Source: DASRHD01 sp035485575 | Lineage (GTDB): Bacteria > Verrucomicrobiota > Verrucomicrobiia > Opitutales > Opitutaceae | Direction of reading: 5' to 3' | DNA: 64,000 nucleotides | Assembly: GCA_035485575.1 (NCBI GenBank) | Contig: DATHNW010000023.1 | Coordinates: 1-64,000 of the forward strand | In this document: piece after piece, positions 54,619 to 62,630 of the stretch | Numbering within the stretch: position 1 is the first letter of the stretch | Layout of the letters: each line of letters begins with the position of its first letter | The notes under the pieces: generated by a model | Seen by the model: only the letters and a program-made list of their open reading frames with translations | What the model was told of the DNA's origin: nothing | The model's database searches: none | Program-made: the position numbers and the translations under genes

Positions 54619-56121
54619 ATGCACATTCTTCCACGTGTGTTAAGGAAGCCGGCTGTCTGCATCACGCTCGGCTTGGTGTTTGCCACATTCAAAATCGCAG
54701 CTTTGGCCGATGAGGCCAAGCCCGCCCCGCCTACCCCTACGCTTGAACAACGCGTGGCCGGTCTCGAAGCCTATGTCGGCAACACCGATCCCACGGCCTC
54801 GCTGAAAGACGCCAAAGGCAGCATCCCTGATGGGCTGACCACGCCTTCCGTCGGCATCCCCGGTCCCGGTCATAATGCCTGGCAGATGACCTCCGCCGCG
54901 CTGGTGTTGTTCATGACGCTGCCCGGCTTGACCTTGTTTTACGGCGGCCTGATGCGCCGGAAAAACGTGCTTTCCGTCATGGCGCAATGCCTGCTGCTCA
55001 GCGGCTTGGTCACCATCCTTTGGTGGATTTGCGGCTACAGCCTGGTTTTCCACAGCGGCAATCCGTTCCTTGGCGGCCTTGGTTTCGCGTTCCTCAAGGA
55101 CGTCACCTCGGCACCCAACACGGATTACTCCTACTGGGTGTCGCACAATGTGTTTTCGATGTACCAGCTGATGTTCGCGATCATCACCCCGGCACTGATC
55201 GTGGGCGCAATTGCAGAGCGTATGAAATTTTCCGCCATCTTCCTCTTCATGACGCTGTGGATGTTCGTGGTTTATTTCCCGCAGGCGCACATGATCTGGG
55301 GCATTGATGGACTGATGAACGGCGTCTGGAATGCCGGCGCCCACATCAAGGCGATCGATTTCGCCGGCGGAACGGTGGTGCACATGACCTCCGGCTGGTC
55401 GGCGCTGATCCTCTGCCTGATTCTCGGCAAACGCATCGGCTTCGGCAAAGAGAACTTCGCACCCCACAGCATGGTGCTCTGCATGGTCGGCACCGGCATG
55501 CTCTGGGTCGGCTGGTACGGATTCAATGCCGGCAGCGCCGTCGCCTCCGACGTGATCGCCGCCAATGCCTTCACCACCACGACCCTGGCCACCGCGGTCG
55601 CCGCGTTTGTCTGGCCGATGGCGGAGTGGTTGACCAAGGGAAAGCCAAGCGTGCTGGGCTTCTGCTCCGGTGCCGTGGCGGGACTGGTGGTCATCACCCC
55701 GGCCTGCGGCTTTGTCACCGCGAACGGCTCGGTGATCATCGGCATCGCCGCCGGTTTGATCCCGTGGTTCTTCTGCTACAAGGTCAAAGGCTGGTTCGGC
55801 TACGATGACGCGCTCGACACCTTCGGCGTGCACGCCGTCGGCGGAACGCTCGGCGCAATCCTGACCGGCTTTCTGGCCCGGAACAGCGCCAACGGAAACC
55901 TCGCCGCCAACCTGAAGGACAAGGTGACCGATACGTGGCTGCAGCCGCTGGTCTGGGAACAGCTCAAAGCCATCGGGCTGACCCTCGTGCTGGCCATCGT
56001 CGGCACAACCGTCATCGCCTACGTCGTCAAGGCGTTGATCGGCCTGCGGCCCACGCCGGAACAGGAAGAAGAGGGCCTGGATATCACCGATCACGGTGAG
56101 CATGCCTACCATCAGGAATAA
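54619..56121 (+). CDS. amt: Ammonium transporter (copy 2)
   Basis: 500 residues from the ATG at 54619. Signal-like N-terminus, then an extension with 'TPTLEQRVAGLEAYVGNTDP', and the Amt fold from ~90: 'WQMTSAALVLFMTLPGLTLFYGGLMRRKNVLSVMAQ'. Pore His residues are in 'FAGGTVVHMTSGWSALIL' and 'TFGVHAVGGTLGAIL'. The sequence is clearly divergent from copy 1, so this is not a recent duplication. Co-transcribed with the P-II gene 19 bases on, probably from the sigma-54 promoter. Confidence 0.95.
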   Translation: MHILPRVLRKPAVCITLGLVFATFKIAALADEAKPAPPTPTLEQRVAGLEAYVGNTDPTASLKDAKGSIPDGLTTPSVGIPGPGHNAWQMTSAALVLFMTLPGLTLFYGGLMRRKNVLSVMAQCLLLSGLVTILWWICGYSLVFHSGNPFLGGLGFAFLKDVTSAPNTDYSYWVSHNVFSMYQLMFAIITPALIVGAIAERMKFSAIFLFMTLWMFVVYFPQAHMIWGIDGLMNGVWNAGAHIKAIDFAGGTVVHMTSGWSALILCLILGKRIGFGKENFAPHSMVLCMVGTGMLWVGWYGFNAGSAVASDVIAANAFTTTTLATAVAAFVWPMAEWLTKGKPSVLGFCSGAVAGLVVITPACGFVTANGSVIIGIAAGLIPWFFCYKVKGWFGYDDALDTFGVHAVGGTLGAILTGFLARNSANGNLAANLKDKVTDTWLQPLVWEQLKAIGLTLVLAIVGTTVIAYVVKALIGLRPTPEQEEEGLDITDHGEHAYHQE

Positions 56122-56140
56122 AACCCTCAAAAACCATCCC

Positions 56141-56479
56141 ATGAAACTTATTATTGCCATCATCAAGCCCTTCAAGCTCGACCAGGTGAAGGAAGCGCTC
56201 GCCGGCGTCGGCGTCGAGGGCATGACCGTGAGCGAAGTCAAAGGCTTTGGCCGCCAGAAAGGGCACACCGAAATCTACCGGGGCAGTGAATACACCGCCG
56301 ATTTCCTGCCAAAGGTGAAACTCGAAATCGTCGTGCCGGACGACATCCTCAAAAAGGTCGTCGATGTCATCGTCAAAACCGCCCACACGGGCAAAATTGG
56401 CGACGGCAAGATCTTCGTCCTGTCAGTGGAGGAGGCCCTCCGCATCCGCACCGGGGAATCCGGCGAGCCGGCCGTCTAG
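56141..56479 (+). CDS. glnK: P-II nitrogen regulatory protein (copy 2)
   Basis: 112 residues, 'KGFGRQKGHTEIYRGSEYTADF' with Tyr51 and 'TGKIGDGKIFVLSVEEALRIRTGE', both P-II signatures intact. The ATG at 56141 is chosen over an upstream in-frame ATG inside amt2. Predicted to regulate amt2 directly. GlnB versus GlnK is decided only by linkage. Confidence 0.95.
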   Translation: MKLIIAIIKPFKLDQVKEALAGVGVEGMTVSEVKGFGRQKGHTEIYRGSEYTADFLPKVKLEIVVPDDILKKVVDVIVKTAHTGKIGDGKIFVLSVEEALRIRTGESGEPAV

Positions 56480-56488
56480 CCATCCCTT

Positions 56489-56515
56489 GCACCTCTGGAC
56501 TGAGGGGTGCTTTTT
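56489..56515 (+). terminator. First terminator after amt2-P-II2
   Basis: GCACC (56489-56493) pairs with GGTGC (56506-56510), with a bulged inner stem, directly followed by TTTTT (56511-56515), ten bases after the stop. Confidence 0.65.
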
Positions 56516-56537
56516 AAAACCAGTAGTGGAGTCACCA

Positions 56538-56576
56538 GCGGCCCCTTTTTTGTAAGAAAAGGGGCCGCCTTTTTTT
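56538..56576 (+). terminator. Second, strong terminator after amt2-P-II2
   Basis: Perfect 12-bp stem GCGGCCCCTTTT (56538-56549) / AAAAGGGGCCGC (56557-56568), followed by CTTTTTTT. Confidence 0.93.
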
Positions 56577-56711
56577 CGCCCGGTCCCGACCCGCACAGCA
56601 GCGGGCCTTGGCGCTTTTGGAGACACGGGCGCTGCCTTGCCCCGGCAAACAACCCGGGGTGATCCCGGTCATGAATGCGCCGTAAAAAATGGCCTTGGGA
56701 CCGCGCGCCCC

Positions 56712-56746
56712 TTAACGTCCGGCGGGTATTGACCCATGGACGTTAA
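56712..56746. promoter_or_regulatory. Nested inverted repeat before the second KdpD-like gene
   Basis: TTAACGTCC (56712-56720) and GGACGTTAA (56738-56746) are perfect 9-base arms, with GGGT-ATTG-ACCC nested inside (56724-56735). It ends 12 bases before the TTG start of the kinase. An ATG inside it opens an 8-codon frame whose stop overlaps that TTG (TTGA). Confidence 0.55.
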
Positions 56747-56758
56747 AAACAACCTGCA

Positions 56759-58306
56759 TTGACTCCGCCTGAAAAAACCTCCCGCGCCCGTCCCCTGCCG
56801 GACACGCCGCTTGCTCCACCGAGCAGCTGGCAGGAATATGCCCTCTCCGCAGGTGTCGTGGCCGTCATCACGACCACCGGCTGGATGCTGCTGCCGGAAA
56901 GCTATTATCTTTCCGTCGGGCTGATCTACCTGCTCGCCATCATCCTGCTCTGCCTGCGCGCAGGCAGAGGGCCGGTGCTCATGGCCGGGGTGCTCAGCGC
57001 CTTTTTGTGGGATTACGTTTTCATCCCGCCCCATTTCTCGTTTGCGATCAATTCCCTGCAGGATGGCCTTCTTTTTGGCACTTATTTCGTGGTGTCACTG
57101 GTCGCCGGCCAGTTGATCGCACGGATCCGCGCCCAAGCGCAGGACGACCGGCTGCGCGAGGAGCGTGCCACCGCGCTGCTTCATCTCACCCGCGCATTGG
57201 CGGAGGCGACGACACTGGATGAAGCGGTGTCCGCCGCGCTGCGGCAGGTGGACAAGCTTTTCGGCGCGCAGACTGCGCTCACCCTGGCGGATGAAACCCG
57301 CACCGCACTGGTGCCCCATTTGGCGAGCTCGTATCTGCTGGATGCCGAGGAACGCGTGGCAGCCGAGTGGGTGTTCCGCCATCACCATGGCGCGGGCCGG
57401 CTTACCCACACCCGGCCGGACCGCGCGGGTCGCTACCTGCCGCTGGTGCGAGGCAAGGAAACCATCGGAGTGCTGGGGGTGAGAATGCCGTCAGATGGCG
57501 AGTTCACCCCGGGACAACGCGATTTGCTCGAGGCGTTCGCACGGCAGCTGGCGCTGAGCGTCGAACGCGAGTCCCTGCGCGCCGCCAGCGAACGCGAAAA
57601 ATTGCTCGCCGAATCGGAAAAGCTGCACCGCGCATTGTTCGACAGTGTCTCGCATGAGTTGCGCACGCCGCTTTCCATCATCAACACTTCCACGGAGGGC
57701 CTGTCCGCGGCGGATCAAAACCTGCGCGGGCAGCTGGTGAACGAAATCCGCACCGCACTGGGCCGCCTCAACCGGCTGGTCGGAAATCTCCTTGATCAAA
57801 CCCGCCTGGAAAGCGGGATGCTCAAACCCCGCCTCGACTGGTGCGATGCGGGCGACATCGTGAACGCCGCTGTTGAAAGCACGCGTGATGCATTCACAGG
57901 TCATTCCCTGAAACTCACCATGCCCGGCGACTTGCCGCCCATCCGCGCCGACTTCGCCCTCACCGAGCATGTGCTCGCCAACCTGCTCCTGAACGCCGCC
58001 CATCACACGCCGCCGGCGACGCCTGTGTTTCTCACCGCCGGCATCGAGCCGGATGGACGGCGGGTCTTTTTCAAGGTGGCCGACCGCGGTCCGGGTTTTT
58101 CTCCGGCCTTGCGCGAACGGTTGTTCAAAAAATTTGCGCGGGGCGACGTCGCGCGCACGGCCGGGCTCGGCCTCGGCCTGTCGATCGTGCACGGCTTTGT
58201 CGCGGCCCAAGGGGGCGAAGTGGTCGCCGGCGAAAATCCTGGCGGCGGCGCACTGATTACCGTTTACCTGCCGCATACGCAGCCCAAAGCTGCCTTCCCA
58301 GCATGA
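56759..58306 (+). CDS. KdpD-like sensor histidine kinase with GAF domain (copy 2)
   Basis: 515 residues from a TTG start (no in-frame ATG fits). DUF4118 membrane module (~25-120, 'WDYVFIPPHFSFAINSLQDG'), then a GAF-type domain (~135-275, 'RALAEATTLDEAVSAALRQVDKLFGAQTALTL'), HisKA ('LFDSVSHELRTPLSIINTS') and HATPase ('LANLLLNAAHHTP', 'DRGPGFSPAL', 'AGLGLGLSIVHG'). Like copy 1 it lacks the cytoplasmic KdpD sensor and Usp domains; it differs by having the GAF domain. It follows strong terminators and a nested inverted repeat, so it has its own promoter. ATGA overlap with the regulator gene. Confidence 0.92.
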   Translation: MTPPEKTSRARPLPDTPLAPPSSWQEYALSAGVVAVITTTGWMLLPESYYLSVGLIYLLAIILLCLRAGRGPVLMAGVLSAFLWDYVFIPPHFSFAINSLQDGLLFGTYFVVSLVAGQLIARIRAQAQDDRLREERATALLHLTRALAEATTLDEAVSAALRQVDKLFGAQTALTLADETRTALVPHLASSYLLDAEERVAAEWVFRHHHGAGRLTHTRPDRAGRYLPLVRGKETIGVLGVRMPSDGEFTPGQRDLLEAFARQLALSVERESLRAASEREKLLAESEKLHRALFDSVSHELRTPLSIINTSTEGLSAADQNLRGQLVNEIRTALGRLNRLVGNLLDQTRLESGMLKPRLDWCDAGDIVNAAVESTRDAFTGHSLKLTMPGDLPPIRADFALTEHVLANLLLNAAHHTPPATPVFLTAGIEPDGRRVFFKVADRGPGFSPALRERLFKKFARGDVARTAGLGLGLSIVHGFVAAQGGEVVAGENPGGGALITVYLPHTQPKAAFPA

Positions 58307-58995
58307 CCAAAGGCCACCCACTCCGGCTGCTTGTCGTGGACGACGAAGTGCAGATTCGCCGGCTGCTCCGGCTGGCCTTGGAGGCGGCCGATTACGATGT
58401 CTATGAAGCGGACACCGGCCAGCTGGGCTTGAGTGAAGCCGCGGGCATGCGCCCCGACGGCGTCGTGCTCGATCTCGGGCTGCCCGACCTGCATGGGCGG
58501 GAAGTCCTGCGGCGGCTGCGCGAATGGTCGCAGGTCCCGGTGCTCGTGCTCACCGTGCAGGATGGCGAGGATGACAAGATTGCCGCGCTTGATGCCGGCG
58601 CGGACGACTATCTGACCAAGCCGTTCAGCGGACGGGAGCTGCTGGCCCGGCTGCGCGCCGTGCTTCGCCGCACCCAGCCGGCCGATGAGGAATCAATCGT
58701 GCGCTTCGGCGACGTGGAAATCAATTTCACAACCCGCATCGTTCTCCGGGCCGGCGCGGAAGTGAAGCTGACCGCAAAAGAATACGACCTGCTGCGCTAT
58801 CTCGCGCAACATTGCGGCCGCGTTGTCACGCACCAGCAGATCTTGCGCGAGCTGTGGGGCGCCCACGCCGAGGACAGCACCCACTACCTGCGCGTTTACA
58901 TGACGCACCTGCGGCAAAAGCTCGAAGAAGATCCGCGCGCACCGAAATTTCTCAAGACGGACGCAGGCATCGGTTACCGGCTGGTCGACTCCTAG
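58303..58995 (+). CDS. KdpE-like response regulator (copy 2)
   Basis: 230-residue OmpR/PhoB-class regulator, close paralogue of copy 1: 'LLVVDDEVQIRRLLRLALEAADYDVYEADTGQLGLSEA', phospho-Asp in 'GVVLDLGLPDLHG', 'LTKPFSGRELLARLRAVLRR', and the winged helix 'KLTAKEYDLLRYLAQHCGRVVTHQQILRELWG'. The recognition-helix regions of the two copies are alike, so overlapping DNA targets are plausible. Confidence 0.94.
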   Translation: MTKGHPLRLLVVDDEVQIRRLLRLALEAADYDVYEADTGQLGLSEAAGMRPDGVVLDLGLPDLHGREVLRRLREWSQVPVLVLTVQDGEDDKIAALDAGADDYLTKPFSGRELLARLRAVLRRTQPADEESIVRFGDVEINFTTRIVLRAGAEVKLTAKEYDLLRYLAQHCGRVVTHQQILRELWGAHAEDSTHYLRVYMTHLRQKLEEDPRAPKFLKTDAGIGYRLVDS

Positions 58996-59007
58996 CCGGG
59001 CCGCCGG

Positions 59008-60822
59008 CTACATCCGGCAGATGAGCAGTTCGCGCTCGTAGATCATTTCTTTCGACAGGCGGTCGTGCAGGTCGAGAAACAGCTCCTCGTGATCCATGAC
59101 TTCCCGGCGCCAGGCGGCGCGGTCGAAAGCCTGCATCGCCTCGAATTTTTCGCGTGGAAAATCGAGCCCGCTCCAGTCGAGGTCCTCGTGGCGCGGCATC
59201 CAGCCGATCGGCGTCTCCCGGCCGAGCGCACGACCGCGGGCCCGGTCCACGATCCATTTCAGCACGCGCATATTTTCGCTGAAGCCCGGCCAGAGAAACC
59301 GGCCGCTTTCGTCCTTGCGAAACCAGTTCACATGGAAAATGCGCGGCGTCTCGCTGAGTTTTTTCTGCATCACGATCCAGTGGCGGAAATAATCGCCCAT
59401 GTGGTAGCCGCAGAACGGCAGCATGGCCATCGGGTCGCGACGGACCTTGCCGATGGTGCCGGCGGCGGCGGCCGTCATCTCACTGCCCATGGTCGCGCCG
59501 GTATAGACACCCGCACTCCAGTTGAAGGCCTGATAGACAAGCGGCATCGTGCCGGCGCGGCGGCCACCGAAAATAATGGCGCTGATCGGCACGCCCTCCG
59601 GCTTTTCCCAATCGGGATCAATCGTCGGGCACTGCGAGGCTGGCGCGGTGAACCGCGAGTTCGCGTGGGCCGCCGGCCGGCCGCAGCCGGGCGTCCACTC
59701 CCGGCCCTGCCAGTCGGTCAGCCGGGGCGGCGGCTCGGCCGTCATTCCCTCCCACCACACACCGCCCTCGGGCGTGAGTGCGACGTTGGTGAAAATCGTG
59801 TTCTTCGAAAGCGCCGCCATTGCGTTCGGATTTGTTTTCACCGACGTGCCCGGCGCGACTCCGAAGAAGCCGGCCTCGGGATTGATGGCGCGCAGGCGGC
59901 CGCTGGCGTCGGGTTTGATCCACGCGATGTCGTCGCCGACAGTCCAGACCTTCCATCCCTGGCCGGTGAAATGTTGCGGCGGGACAAGCATGGCGAAGTT
60001 GGTTTTGCCGCACGCGCTCGGGAACGCCGCCGTGACATAGGTTTTTTCTCCCGCCGGATTCTCGACGCCGAGGATGAGCATGTGCTCGGCCATCCAGCCC
60101 TCGTCGCGCGCAAGGTTCGATGCGATGCGCAGCGCGAAGCATTTTTTACCGAGCAGTGCGTTGCCGCCATACCCTGAACCGTAGCTCCAGATTTCGCGCG
60201 TCTCCGGAAAATGCACAATGTATTTGTCCGGATTGCACGGCCAGGGCACGTCCTTCTGGCCGGATTTGAGCGGCGCGCCAACCGAGTGAACGCACGGCAC
60301 CACACGCTTCTCCGCCCGGTCGATCTCGGCATAGACCGGGAGGCCGATGCGCGCCATGATGCGCATGTTTACAACGACGTAGGGCGAGTCGGTCAGCTGC
60401 ACTCCGATCTGCGACATCGGTCCACCGACCGGCCCCATACTGAAGGGCAGTACGTACATGGTGCGGCCCTGCATGCAACCGCTGAACACCTCGCGCAGTT
60501 TCCGGCGCATTTCGTAGGGATTGGCCCAGTTGTTGGTCGGACCCGCACCATCCTTTGAAAGCGAGCAGATGAATGTGCGGTCTTCGACCCGGGCAACATC
60601 GCCCGGATCACTGCGCGCATAATGGCAGCCGGGCCAGAGTTTTTCGTTGAGCTTGATGAATGTGCCGCCCGCAACCATCTGCGCGCACAGCGCGTCGTTT
60701 TCCTCCTGCGAACCGTCGATCCAGTGGAGCGAGTCGGGCCGGCAGAGCGCGGTCATCTTGTCCACCCAGCGCAAAAAATGCGCATTCTTGCTCAGCGGCG
60801 TGGTCAAATTGCGCGTTTTCAT
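59008..60822 (-). CDS. pckG: Phosphoenolpyruvate carboxykinase (GTP)
   Basis: 604 residues, GTP-dependent class. Converts oxaloacetate and GTP to PEP and CO2, the entry to gluconeogenesis. 'FPSACGKTNFAML' is the kinase-1a loop with the reactive Cys of the GTP family; 'VWTVGDDIAWIKPDASGRLRAINPEAGFFGVAPGTS' and 'NWFRKDESGRFLWPGFSENMRVLKWI' are diagnostic. The ATG at 60822 is chosen by homology; the open frame runs 46 codons further. Confidence 0.97.
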   Translation of the reverse strand: MKTRNLTTPLSKNAHFLRWVDKMTALCRPDSLHWIDGSQEENDALCAQMVAGGTFIKLNEKLWPGCHYARSDPGDVARVEDRTFICSLSKDGAGPTNNWANPYEMRRKLREVFSGCMQGRTMYVLPFSMGPVGGPMSQIGVQLTDSPYVVVNMRIMARIGLPVYAEIDRAEKRVVPCVHSVGAPLKSGQKDVPWPCNPDKYIVHFPETREIWSYGSGYGGNALLGKKCFALRIASNLARDEGWMAEHMLILGVENPAGEKTYVTAAFPSACGKTNFAMLVPPQHFTGQGWKVWTVGDDIAWIKPDASGRLRAINPEAGFFGVAPGTSVKTNPNAMAALSKNTIFTNVALTPEGGVWWEGMTAEPPPRLTDWQGREWTPGCGRPAAHANSRFTAPASQCPTIDPDWEKPEGVPISAIIFGGRRAGTMPLVYQAFNWSAGVYTGATMGSEMTAAAAGTIGKVRRDPMAMLPFCGYHMGDYFRHWIVMQKKLSETPRIFHVNWFRKDESGRFLWPGFSENMRVLKWIVDRARGRALGRETPIGWMPRHEDLDWSGLDFPREKFEAMQAFDRAAWRREVMDHEELFLDLHDRLSKEMIYERELLICRM

Positions 60823-60968
60823 GATGATAAAGTAAATTGTCCGGATCGAGAGTAAACCGTAAAGCCCGTCATTCCGCTCCGTGAAAACAGCCGTTTTCTG
60901 CGCAAAATTTGCGCAAACAGGACAGGCCCGGCTCGCTCCCGCCGCAATTTTCTGTTTCAATTTTTTCC

Positions 60969-61136
60969 ATGACGAAGCTCTGCATCTTCGCGGGAACCAC
61001 GGCGGGCAGCTACCTCGGCTGGTTTGTCGGCGATGCCGCGGGCTTCGGTTTCGGCTGGGCCTTCGTCTTCAGCAGTCTCGGCAGCATCGCCGGCGTCTAC
61101 TTTGGCTGGAAACTCGCCCAGCACATCGAGCGCTGA
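60969..61136 (+). CDS. Small two-helix membrane protein
   Basis: 55 residues, 'MTKLCIFAGTTAGSYLGWFVGDAAGFGFGWAFVFSSLGSIAGVYFGWKLAQHIER': two hydrophobic Gly-rich segments joined by a short acidic turn and a charged tail. Glycine spacing (GxxxG-like) suggests helix packing. Similar small proteins are common, of unknown function. Divergent from pckG and convergent with the CDF gene, ending 2 bases before it. Confidence 0.7.
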   Translation: MTKLCIFAGTTAGSYLGWFVGDAAGFGFGWAFVFSSLGSIAGVYFGWKLAQHIER

Positions 61137-61138
61137 AA

Positions 61139-62047
61139 CTATTCCGCCGCCGGCTCCACGTGCACCGACACGTCGCTGATGGCCAGCGAAGCGCGCAGCA
61201 AGGCATCATTCACGGCGTGCGCAATTTCATGACCACGGCGGACGGTAAGCCCGCCGTCCACCCGGATCTGGATGTCCACGAGCAGGCTCAGTCCGCTGCG
61301 CCGCACACGGCATTTGTCGAGCCCGCGTACGCCCGCCACGTTTAGCGCCACGGCACGAATCTCTTTTTCAATCTCGGCCGGCACGGCAATGTCCATAGCC
61401 TGATCCAGCGCGCGCCGGAAAACATGCACGCCATTGAATACAATCACCGCGCAGGCCAGCAGCGCCGCCCAGCCATCGGCCGCCTCGTAACCCGGGCCGC
61501 CAACCACGGCGACGGCAATGCCCACAAAGGCCGCTGCGCTCGTGAGCGCATCGGCGCCGTGGTGCCATGCCTCCACGCCGAGGGCAGTGCTGCCGGCCTC
61601 CGATCCGGCGCGAGCCATGCGCCGTGAAATCCAGAATTTCACCACCACAATGACCGCCAGCAGCGGCAGGGTGGCCCAGTGCGGCCCGCGGTGCGGAGTG
61701 ATGATGGCGTGCACCGCGTACCAGCCGATCCATACCGCCGCCGCAAAAATGCTCAGCGCCACCGCCAGCGCCGCCAGTGCGTCAGCCTTGCCGTGGCCGT
61801 AAGGATGGTTGGCATCGGGCGGCCGAGCCGCCCAGCGCAAACCGGCCCAAGCCGTGGCCGAGGAAAAAATATCCAGCACCGACTCCATGCCGTCGGCAAT
61901 CAACGCGTAGGCATGGCCGAGCAGGCCTGCGGCAATCTTCACCACCGCCAGCAGCGCGTTGAGCGCGATGCCGCGCAACACCAGCCGCGCGCCTTCCGCG
62001 GCGCGGCGCTGCGCATCGACATGAGGATCGGCGGATGGAACCGGCAT
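61139..62047 (-). CDS. Cation diffusion facilitator (Zn/Fe/Mn efflux)
   Basis: 302-residue CDF transporter: six helices and a C-terminal cytoplasmic domain (~215-302). The transport site is visible as E55 and D59 in 'ADGMESVLD' and the His/Asp of 'EAWHHGADALTSAAAF'; the first position is Glu where FieF/YiiP has Asp. 'HPYGHGKADALAAL' is the family loop. The metal cannot be predicted with confidence. The ATG at 62047 removes a non-homologous upstream extension. Confidence 0.92.
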   Translation of the reverse strand: MPVPSADPHVDAQRRAAEGARLVLRGIALNALLAVVKIAAGLLGHAYALIADGMESVLDIFSSATAWAGLRWAARPPDANHPYGHGKADALAALAVALSIFAAAVWIGWYAVHAIITPHRGPHWATLPLLAVIVVVKFWISRRMARAGSEAGSTALGVEAWHHGADALTSAAAFVGIAVAVVGGPGYEAADGWAALLACAVIVFNGVHVFRRALDQAMDIAVPAEIEKEIRAVALNVAGVRGLDKCRVRRSGLSLLVDIQIRVDGGLTVRRGHEIAHAVNDALLRASLAISDVSVHVEPAAE

Positions 62048-62141
62048 GCGGGCAAGTTGACGGCCCCGCCTCCCGACCTCAACGCGCGAATCCACCCGCG
62101 GTTGACCTCCCGCCTGCGCCCGCCACACTGCCTTTCACGCC

Positions 62142-62600
62142 ATGGCCGCTCCGATCAGCACCTCCCTTTCCGGCGATCCCGTGAAGCAGTTTTCCGTCTA
62201 TACCGAAAACCGCGTGGGGCGTCTTTTTGACCTCACCGCGCTGTTCACGACGCACAATGTCCACATCATCGCCATCACCACGCTCGACACGACCGACAGC
62301 GCCATCGTGCGCCTGATCGTGGACGACCCCGACAAGGCGCGCGAACTCATGGTGAACAACGATTTTCCCTATACCGAGTGCGATATGATTGCGGTCGAGA
62401 TCGCCGACGCGGCCGACCTGAAGGGTGTGCTTTCCGCCCTCCTCGAAGCCGAGATCAACATCCACTACATTTACAGCTTCATCAAGCGCCCCGGCGGCAA
62501 GTCGGCGCTCGCACTCAGCATGGAGGATCCCGACATTGCCGCCCAAGCGTTCACCAACCGGGGCATCAAAGTCCTCTCGCAACGCGATATTTCGCGGTAG
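62142..62600 (+). CDS. Tandem ACT-domain protein
   Basis: 152 residues made of two ACT domains: ~15-83 ('VKQFSVYTENRVGRLFDLTALFTTHNVHIIAITTLDTTDSAIVRLIVDD') and ~84-150 ('AVEIADAADLKGVLSALLEAEINIHYIYSFI'). Stand-alone ACT pairs bind amino acids and regulate enzymes. No enzyme domain is attached, and neighbours give no clue to the ligand. Confidence 0.85.
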   Translation: MAAPISTSLSGDPVKQFSVYTENRVGRLFDLTALFTTHNVHIIAITTLDTTDSAIVRLIVDDPDKARELMVNNDFPYTECDMIAVEIADAADLKGVLSALLEAEINIHYIYSFIKRPGGKSALALSMEDPDIAAQAFTNRGIKVLSQRDISR

Positions 62601-62630
62601 CAAACGGCCGCACTGGCCCCCGGCCCCCTG

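Noticed and set aside
54640..56268. A 542-codon minus-strand frame
   Set aside because: Antisense shadow of amt2 and P-II2, His/Gly/Asp-rich, no domain.
52410..58995. Potassium (Kdp) regulation
   Set aside because: The kinases lack the KdpD N-terminal sensor and no kdpFABC genes are present; KdpD/E is used only as a structural label.
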